Part shown: positions 56,380 to 64,000 of the stretch, piece after piece
How positions within the stretch are numbered: the stretch's first letter is position 1
Layout of the letters: each line of letters begins with the position of its first letter
NCBI GenBank assembly: GCA_037576215.1
Contig: JBANDB010000006.1
Span: 5,704,001 to 5,768,000 of the forward strand
Length of the DNA: 64,000 nucleotides
DNA from: Armillaria gallica
Taxonomy: Eukaryota > Basidiomycota > Agaricomycetes > Agaricales > Physalacriaceae
Direction: 5' to 3'
Program-made: the position numbers and the translations under genes
Notes under the pieces: generated by a model
Database searches by the model: none
The model's input: the letters and a program-made list of their open reading frames with translations, nothing else
What the model was told of the DNA's origin: nothing

Positions 56380-59300
56380 CGCGCTGAGGGACTCACTCCG
56401 TGTGCACTGAGGGACTCTGTGAGTCTCAAGAGGGACACAGCGATACCCTCAGCTGATGAGGCCAATTAATGGCCGGGTACACCATGATAACATCACCAAC
56501 ATGCTTACCTCCCTCCATGATCATCTCCCAGCAGGACACTCGGCGTGTCCTGGTGTTTAGTCCCAGCTCAGTGCTGTGGCTGTTCCTTGCTCTCCTTGCT
56601 GTCGTCCTTGCTCTCGTTTATCCATCGATGCAGAACACCCTCGTACCACCAAGATAACGTGCTATCGATAACGAGTTGCCAGTGTCACTCACTTTTCTCA
56701 CCTTGGAATTCCGCTAATGAATATTAACTACAGATTATACTATTGTACAGAGGTAATTGCTTACCTTTTTCTGTGTAGTCCCACCCTAGCTTTGGTCTGG
56801 ATGGATACGGGGTTGGCTTATGGGTTTTGGAGAATGTTCAAGGTGCGTATGCTACACCGTCCAGTTTTCCTCATGAGCTAACATCTACAAATAGATTCAT
56901 ACTCCTCTACACCCGTGGCTTGCACGTTGCAATCGCATCTCAGCCAGGAATTTTCCCGCTGCCATGCACACCCAGAACGACATCGTCAACACCTTTGCTA
57001 ATATTGTTCTTCTGGCCAAACACCATTAAGTGCTGACATATCTACTAATTGAGAGTGTCAACTCTGGTCAGTATCTCCTCCACAACAACCTCCCTTACAG
57101 ACACAGTACCCTCTGTGCCACTCGTCCCTCGACCAAGCACCGTTCAGGCTAGCAGCAGCTCGTGCCCGTTGATGACCCTCCTTGCACACCCACCTTCCCA
57201 CAGATACTTCGTTCCATGTCTACGATACTCCTGGGCTTGGTTTGACGTCTTCCACTGGCTCGAGCAAGATGCATAACGATGATGATGATATCACGACCAG
57301 TCATCGTGTCTTCTCCACTTTTTTCTACTTCCTCCCACCATCTCCCAGGACACTCGGTGTGTCCTGCGTTCAGTCCCAGCTCGGTGCTGCAACTGTTCTC
57401 TTCTCTTCTCTGTGTCTAGTTCCTAGCTTAGTGCTGCACCTGTTTCTTACACTCCTCACTGTGTCGTCCATCCAACATGCTTCAATGCCAAACGCCCAAT
57501 GCTGATATCAAGTTATCGTCACAGGTCCATCGAAATTTATTTACTGCATCCTGACTCCATTATTCATCACATCCACAGGCCGTGGCGCTCAGACGCTGGG
57601 TGACACCCTCAGTGACAAGCGTCTCTCCACACATTCAGGAAGGGGATCGTCAGGAATGGAATTTTCATGCAGCGTCTGTATACACATACTATATGATCTA
57701 CAACTGTCTGAATCTTGCGAGATGTGTGCATTTGTATCAGAGGTGACTATCTTATGCTCTGATGCCGATACCTCACCTCTGACCATCCACTTCTAGGCTA
57801 CCGTTCTACCCATCTCTCACAGTGTAGCTGTACTTTAATGCACAATATACCTTGCTCACTGCCATTCCGGCACCACACTCTTCAACCTGAGGTTGCCAAG
57901 GCTCAACAATCATACCCTTGGCCTTTGACGCCATCCTGTGTGAGGAGACTACAGATCATTCGCATAGAGATTTGAGATGCAGATGAACTTGGATGGGGAT
58001 GGCAGAGTCTTGACATTTCATGAGGAGTGCACAATTGCTCCCTGGGAATAGTCACCTTCAGACCAATCTTCACATGGCAGTATGATCTTCTGAATGTGTC
58101 CATTGTTAAGAGACCATGGACATGATCCATCCTCTCGCCAGGACTTTACTAGCAGACATCCTGAACAAAACACGATAACAACTGCGCCCGATGAAGGTCG
58201 AACTGAGTATTAAGCTGATATCGTGCCAATTGGTTGCAGGTACATAGTATTACAATGAATCCAGAAGTTGTCACAGTATCATAGAAAAGACAGTGTGGGA
58301 CCATGGTATTGTCACAAGCAAGTATTCTTGTTCTACGAAAACTGAGGGACAATGGAGGCCAGTCTGAACCAAGAACGACAATATTATTGTGGTACCTTAC
58401 TCCATATCTACCTTCTCAATACCGTCTACTGACTGACATCTGATAGATCCATCTATTTCCTTTCTCTTCACCTATGGAGGCAACTCATTAATCAGGATGT
58501 GCCTCCATGTCACCAAGTATATACTCTTAGTTCAGAAGAGATTCAGTGAACTATCTCTCCAGCAGGAACCTACCTTCGAGACTACCAACATGTCACTTCA
58601 AGTCCTCTCAGCGCCTGTTGCATGCCTGAAAGCACTCATCGATCTACACAACCGCAATGTCGTTGAATATATTTCAATGTGTGCTCACTTTTGTGTTTGA
58701 TGTCGGCGTCAAATCATATTTAAGCTCTTTCTCGCATGGTTCCTTGCCGTCATGCTCTAGTTCTCTCTCTTGTCTCTAACCTTTCTCCTCTCGTCACTGT
58801 TTCACTTTCCTCTGCATTAATGTCCTGGGTTTCTGCCAAGGTGAGCAGAGTGGTATTTGTGCACTTTCCGGGCTCAAGTCATGTCGTTTTCCAGGGTGTG
58901 AAGTCAATCGTCTGTCTTGCACTTTCTGTGGTCATTAGTGTGTATTTCCTTGTACTTCTTGGATCTCTCATCTTTGTACTGTAGATATCTTTGTCTCCAA
59001 ACCAGCATTCTATATACACTGGTCGATTGGTAGGCAGCTGTTCTTCGAGGGGGACAAGACGAAGCAAAAGCTTCGGGGCAAGCATGGTAAAGTGATACTC
59101 GACGAAGCCCTTCACCGCTTCGGTGTTCAGGTCTGGTGGTCGGGAGCATGCATGCTTACAATATTATAAGCCGCCAAGATCCTATTGTTCCATCTTAATG
59201 TTGGGCAGCGCGGGATGGCATTCATCAGAAAACCTCAGTAAAATCAAGCATTATACTGTCAGAGGTTTCGATATGGCAGGAAATATGGTTTTCATGGCAG

Positions 59301-60017
59301 AATTGGCAAACAGACTGTTGGATAGTGTGGTGTGGGTCTATATGGTGAATCAGACGAAGGAGATCTTCGACACAAATAACTATGCAAGGGTGGTTAGTCT
59401 TTTTGAATATCGGAGTCAGCACTAATAACTGACACTCATATACAGGTTTATTAGCTACTTACCAGCATTTCTTGATATTGTCTTGAAGCCTGCAGGAATT
59501 GTACATCTTCATCATTTGATCTCCTTCTTTATTGACTAATATGGGTGAAAGATAGGCCAGGCTCTGGCATGTGTTCGTCCTCTGGTCGACATCTGTGAAC
59601 AAGGTATATGGCTCCTCAAAGTGTAAGGTACTCTATGTATCTCTAAATACCGATCTCTGATGCCAGCACAGATTCCTCCTGGGCGCATCTACAAAGAATG
59701 GTCTAGTTGTACAGAAGCTAAGTAAAACATCAATTGTTAACAATTCAAGCGACTAACAATCTTTGATTCATTGCTAGGTATCGCATCCTTTCATCCACAT
59801 CAAAATTCTCAACATCTCACTGGTTTCTCTTCATCACGACCTTGAGCCAATATTTATCTGTCACCTTCGCCCTTTCTGCTGATGTGATACTCTTCTAGAT
59901 TGTTCCCCTCTCCCCTGTACGTTTGAGACTACGTGTATTAACCTCCCTGTCTCTGCATATGTTTAGGGACATACCTGATGTTCAATTTCAGAAGTATTCA
60001 CTTGCCGACATGTACGG
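56380..60017. other. No supported gene; local duplication
   Basis: Composition returns to about half GC. 56520-56590 and 57340-57400 share a motif around CAGGACACTCGG and AGTCCCAGCTC. The frame at 57182-57505 has VYDTPGLG, which resembles the G3 box of P-loop GTPases, but no Walker A could be found upstream. Other frames at 58736-58984 and 59123-59425 have no family resemblance. Confidence 0.35.
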
Positions 60018-61570
60018 TGATGGGCCTAAGACTTCCATGGCAACGGCAACACCAACTTGGAATGAGATTGGGTAATTAACGTAGTAGCATGGCAATAAAG
60101 GCGATCATGTGTGTGAGTGGTTCGGGGCACCTCTGTGCAGTAGAACAATTCCTCTATACACAAGAATACACTGCAACTTTAAGTCTGCGAAGTAGTACTG
60201 CTTGGTAGTCGAGTACTAAATGCTATGGCTTCAAGTCGGTAGGGATCTCTCAAAATGAGAGGGAACGAAAACGGGTATGACGTGAATACCACGAATCCAT
60301 ATGAGAAAATGTGCTGCAAGACTAGAAAATGTCGCTCAACGGTAATCGGAGCGGTGTGAATGATGGAGAATAGACTAAACAGTCAGCAATAGTCTATGGG
60401 TGAGCGAGGCAATGAGAAAATGGCATGGGGACTGCGAGTGGTGAAATAAACTTGGAATGAGGTGCTGAGGGTGGACTGGCAAGAGAAAACGTGAAACTAC
60501 AAAAACTGGCGATGATACTGGTCCTATACAATGCGAGGGTGCTGAGTCGATGTTGAAACTTGTCTGGTACTGAAACGATCCTATCCTATGTCAAAACTAA
60601 CCTTCAAGTCCACTTGAGGGACTGATACTATATGAAAACTGGCTGGAACTGATCCTAAGCCTGCTCTGAGACTACCCAAGTGGGCGATGATGATGATGGT
60701 GAAAGTGAAACTGTAAAAACTCCAATGGTGTGAAAGTGAAACGATGACGGCCTATAAAAGATAATGGGGGTGGGGTATAGCGTGGCGATCACGTATTGGC
60801 ACAGTATGAGCGTGTACCAATAGTGTTAAGAGCGAAGAGCACGTAATGAAGGACTCTTCACAGTTAAAACCATGAGATAACTCTGGTGAGCTCAAGAGTC
60901 AACGTGCGATCAAGAATATGCTGGTGCAAATGGTATATTGCCATAGAACGGTGAATAAACGTTGTTTACTGGCGATAGACTAGAGCGTGATGATAATTGA
61001 CGTAGTCTGGGGTCAACTGGAGATGAACTGCCTTGTAACTACGTTTTCTAGCTAGTTTTTATACTACAAGTACGAATTTATAAATAGAGTAGATATGCGA
61101 GACTTAGTAAGGCCGTAAAGCCTTGGCTTTGTAAAAATCGTAGGTAACATATGGTATTTCGTCTTCTAAAGTAACAGCAACTCATTGATGTTGCCGCATA
61201 TGGATGCGAACCATATGGTTTGTCTGAGTGATGCACGGATCGTTAGGTGCTGTTTAGCTGTGGATTACTTGAGCGATAGTCGTTGTGCTGAGGAGTACGT
61301 GTGGGGCAACATTTTCTTGAAGCCTTGGCGAAGTAACAGCCTTAGTAAACACGGTCTGTAGTTGCCGTAGCTGGGAGGGTACTCGCATCAATCACATCAT
61401 TTCATTAAATGATTAATGAGCACGTCAACTGAGTGCTTCTGAGTGATGTGTCAATTCCGTATTGGGATGATTGTCGATCGAAGGTGCCTTGCCGCGATGA
61501 AGTATGGCAATTAGGATGCGTGGCAAGATGGGATGGATAACAAAGCACGGAAGGAGTGGTTGCCATAGGA
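60018..61570. repeat. 1.55-kb direct repeat, copy 1
   Basis: Starts TGATGGGCCTAAGACTTCC. Homologous over its length to 61620-63255. No coding frame longer than about 60 codons on the sense strand. Both start with TG, and a Ty3/gypsy piece follows, so these may be LTRs; the ends are approximate. Confidence 0.7.
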
Positions 61571-61619
61571 TAAAAGTGGTATCAATGTACGTGCAATCAT
61601 TGGTTTGCTGAAAGGCCGG

Positions 61620-63255
61620 TGATGAGCCTAGACTTCCGTGGCAACGGCAACACCCAAAACTCAGTGAGAGCTTAGGCAATTAACGTAGCGACACAGCAAT
61701 CAAGGCAATGTGTTTGTGAGTGGTTCGGTGCACCTCTGTGCGGTCAATTCCTCAATAACACAAGATACACTGCGACTTTTCAGTCAGCGAAGTAGTACTC
61801 TTGGTCAAGGAGTACTAATAGACGTTGGCTGTAAGCCGGGAAGGATCTCGATAAACGAGATGGGACGGAATCTGGTATGACTTGAATACCAAGAAACCGC
61901 AATAGGAACTGTGAAAATGATCTAGAGACCATGAAAATGGGTCTAGAAATCGTAGGGATGAGCTAGAAATCGTAGCAATGCTCTAGAAATCGTAGCAATG
62001 CGCTAGAAATTGTGGGGATGGACTGTAAAACGTGGGGAAGGACTAGAAACCGTTGCGATGCTCTAGTAATCGTGGGGGAGGACAAGAAAGCGTGTGGAAG
62101 GAATAGAAGACGTAGCAACGTGCTAGAAATCGTAGCAATGGTCAAGAAAACGTGGGGAGGGACTGGAAAACATGGGGAGGGACTAGAAAACGTGGGGAGG
62201 GACTAGAAAACGTTGTGATGCTCTAGTAATCATGGCAATGGACTAGAAGACGTCGAAATAGCCTAGTAAACGTGGCTTGGGGTGTACCTAATATTGTGAG
62301 TCGAAACAATAGCAATAAATGTACAGAGACTGCAAGAAACTGGTAGAAATTGTAGCAACTGAGGTGCTGAGTGGGGTGCTGCAGCAATAGATGCACGGCA
62401 ACTCCGAACAATGATAAAGATGAGGGTGATCCTATGGAGCTGAACTGGGCCTACACGGAGGCAATACTGAACTGGGCGATGAAAACGATGGCAATGTAGA
62501 AGGTGAAAACGATGAAACAATCCTATGTGGTGAAAGTGAAGCAATGTTGTGGCATTAAAAGACAAAAGCAAGTTATTGACGCAAGATTTCGTGTATTGGT
62601 GCAACCAACAACGTTTAAAGAGTAAAGCAAGCGGTGGGGAATAACTTGGAGTAACCGTAGCTGACTGGTAATGCCATAGCCTCGTCAACTGGGTAAGAAC
62701 TAGCTCTAAAAATGTGGTATCTATCTAGTTTTTATACTACAAGTACGATTTTATAAATAGAATATTCTTCGAAGCCTTAGTAAGGCTGTAAGTCCTTGGC
62801 TTTTGTAATAGCCGTAGTAAACATATGGTATCTGTGGTTCTAAAGTAACAGCAAGTCTTCAATGTTGCCATGTATGGATGCGAATCGTGTGGTTTTATTG
62901 AGCGATGAGCGGATCATAAGGTGCTGTGTAGCTGCGGATTATTGAGCTGCAGTTGCCGTGCTGAGGTGTATGCATGGGGCAACAATAATTCGAAGTCTTG
63001 GCACTGTAACAGCCTTAGTAAACATGGTCTATAGTTGCTGTAGCTGTAATTATCGTAGCTGGGAGGGTACTCACATCAATCACATCATTTCATTAAATGA
63101 TTGATGGGCACATCAACTAGTGCTTCTGAGTGATATAGCAACCCCGTTTTAGGATGATTGTCGATCAAAGGTGCCTTGCCGTGATGGGATACGGTAATTG
63201 TGATGCGAGGCGAGCTGGGAAGGATAACGGAGTGCGTGAGGAGTGGATGTCACGG
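61620..63255. repeat. 1.64-kb direct repeat, copy 2
   Basis: Only about 50 bp separate it from copy 1. Well-matched blocks are 61628-61915 with 60026-60300 and 62720-63250 with 61060-61560. The middle differs through a minisatellite expansion. Confidence 0.7.
61925..62280. repeat. Minisatellite of about 20 bp
   Basis: Some 17 imperfect copies of CTAGAAATCGTAGCAATG / CTAGAAAACGTGGGGAGG variants. Copy 1 of the large repeat has only one or two such units at the corresponding place (60320-60345). Confidence 0.85.
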
Positions 63256-63386
63256 TTTTAGGACTGGATCTGAATGTTTGTGGCTTATACTGCGAAAATC
63301 CGTGGTATTATCGAGAGTTGGCAGTGTTATGGAGTGTGTGAGGATTATAATGGTGTCATTTCGAAGGTATTGGGTGATGGATGGCT

Positions 63387-63504
63387 AAATCCGCAAATTC
63401 TGAGCATACAGAGCCTGGAGGCTCATCACCGGTGAAGGGATAGTAGTGTTAATTAGCAGGGAAAATCTGCGAATTCTGAGCGTACAGAGCCTGGAGGCTC
63501 ATCA
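63387..63504. repeat. Two 42-bp direct repeats
   Basis: 63387-63428 and 63463-63504 differ at three sites; the unit contains AATTCTGAGC and ends GGAGGCTCATCA. They separate the large repeats from the gypsy coding relic and might be primer-binding or polypurine-side sequences of the element. Confidence 0.75.
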
Positions 63505-64000
63505 TCACGTAGCTTCTTCGATTCGTTGATGGACCTCGCTTGTGGTGGGCATGATGAGGGCTCGGAAATGTGTGGGCTGCAGGACGGTGATATTGCCAAC
63601 ATCCTCATGTCCCTGGTCATGGTCTTGGTGTCTGGAGAGTAGGTCGGCTTTCACATTTTGGGCACCGGGCTTGTGGTATTCTGCGAGCTCAGTGACCCAG
63701 CGGGCCTGTCATTGGTTCAGCTTCTGTGGGAGTCAGAAATACTGGAGGTTCTGATGATCCGTCCAGATTTCTATGTTCTCAGCAGTGCCCATGAGGTATT
63801 GACGCCATTCAGAGAGTGCAAGCATGATCATGAGTAGCTCCTTGTCGTAGATTTCATAGTTTCGCTCTGTCGCGCTGAGGGATTTCGACATGAATGCCAC
63901 AGGGCGCCATACTCCATTCTGCTTCTGACTGAGCACTGCGCCGACGGCGCCTTTGCTCGTGTCTGCCTTGACCCGGAAGGGGTCTGTTTCCATAGGGATA
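63505..64000 (-). mobile_element. Ty3/gypsy retrotransposon relic, RNase H to connection region
   Basis: The minus strand enters the window within a pol polyprotein. RNase H is recognisable by ADTSKGAVGAVLSQ, YDKELLMIMLALSEWR and WTDHQNLQYF, so the catalytic D, E and D are present. After it come LPQKLN, QARWVTELAEYH, KPGAQNVKADLLSR and ALIMPTT, the usual linker towards integrase, which is cut off at about 63505. Two TGA stops (63733-63735 and 63709-63711) sit where relatives have arginine. No integrase is present, so the element is dead. Confidence 0.9.

Noticed and set aside
57182..57505. P-loop GTPase relic suggested by VYDTPGLG
   Set aside because: No Walker A, no NKxD and several stops upstream; one short motif is not enough.

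Overview
This window looks like nuclear DNA of a mushroom-forming basidiomycete (Agaricomycete). Genes are split by many introns of about 45-60 nt with GT-AG borders. The families present (trichodiene-synthase-like sesquiterpene synthase, multi-exon P450, agaric-type F-box proteins, a TPR-type NLR, fungal Ty3/gypsy and LINE remnants) fit that group. No rRNA, tRNA, CRISPR array or bacterial operon was seen. The species cannot be named from the sequence.

From 2 to 48 kb the region is built largely from old segmental duplications. (1) An F-box/LRR gene plus a TatD-type DNase gene lies at 2.1-9.06 kb (+) and again, inverted, at 36.1-43.3 kb (-). (2) A P450 gene with its upstream flank lies at 11.85-15.05 kb (-) and, inverted, at 20.9-24.0 kb (+); a third, decayed P450 piece is at 44.4-45.0 kb. 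(3) TatD copies or relics occur at six places (6.5, 15.1, 26.4, 27.9, 36.5 and 45.7 kb). The intact gene set is: F-box/LRR (2564-4366), TatD A (6462-7629), a TPR-only protein (9270-11321), a conserved agaricomycete protein of unknown function (17303-18676), P450-2 (21621-23890), an F-box protein (24255-26003), a sesquiterpene synthase (30970-32276) and TatD C (36483-37652). The other copies carry frameshifts, lost splice sites or lost catalytic residues. The sesquiterpene synthase about 7 kb from an intact P450 is a candidate terpenoid locus, but no transporter or regulator was seen.

From 48.8 to 52.7 kb lies an NLR-type (STAND) gene: helical N-terminal region, NB-ARC/NACHT-like ATPase, then about fourteen 40-residue TPRs, each encoded by a near-identical 120-bp unit. 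Its first three exons have normal composition (about 31 CG dinucleotides in 640 bp). From the last CG at 49420/49421 to 50933 I can find no CG at all, although the reading frame is kept. Four in-frame stops are explicable by C-to-T changes. The TPR-only gene at 9.3-11.3 kb is a CpG-rich relative that has lost the ATPase. The AT-rich block continues to about 56.3 kb and is full of short transposons: two CACTG-ended foldback elements with perfect 3-bp target duplications, a pogo/Tc1-like element with TA duplication, and a further CACTG-type relic.

From 56.4 to 60 kb no gene could be supported. From 60.0 to 63.3 kb there are two tandem 1.55-1.64 kb direct repeats, one of which has an expanded 20-bp minisatellite. 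The window ends inside a decayed Ty3/gypsy polyprotein on the minus strand.
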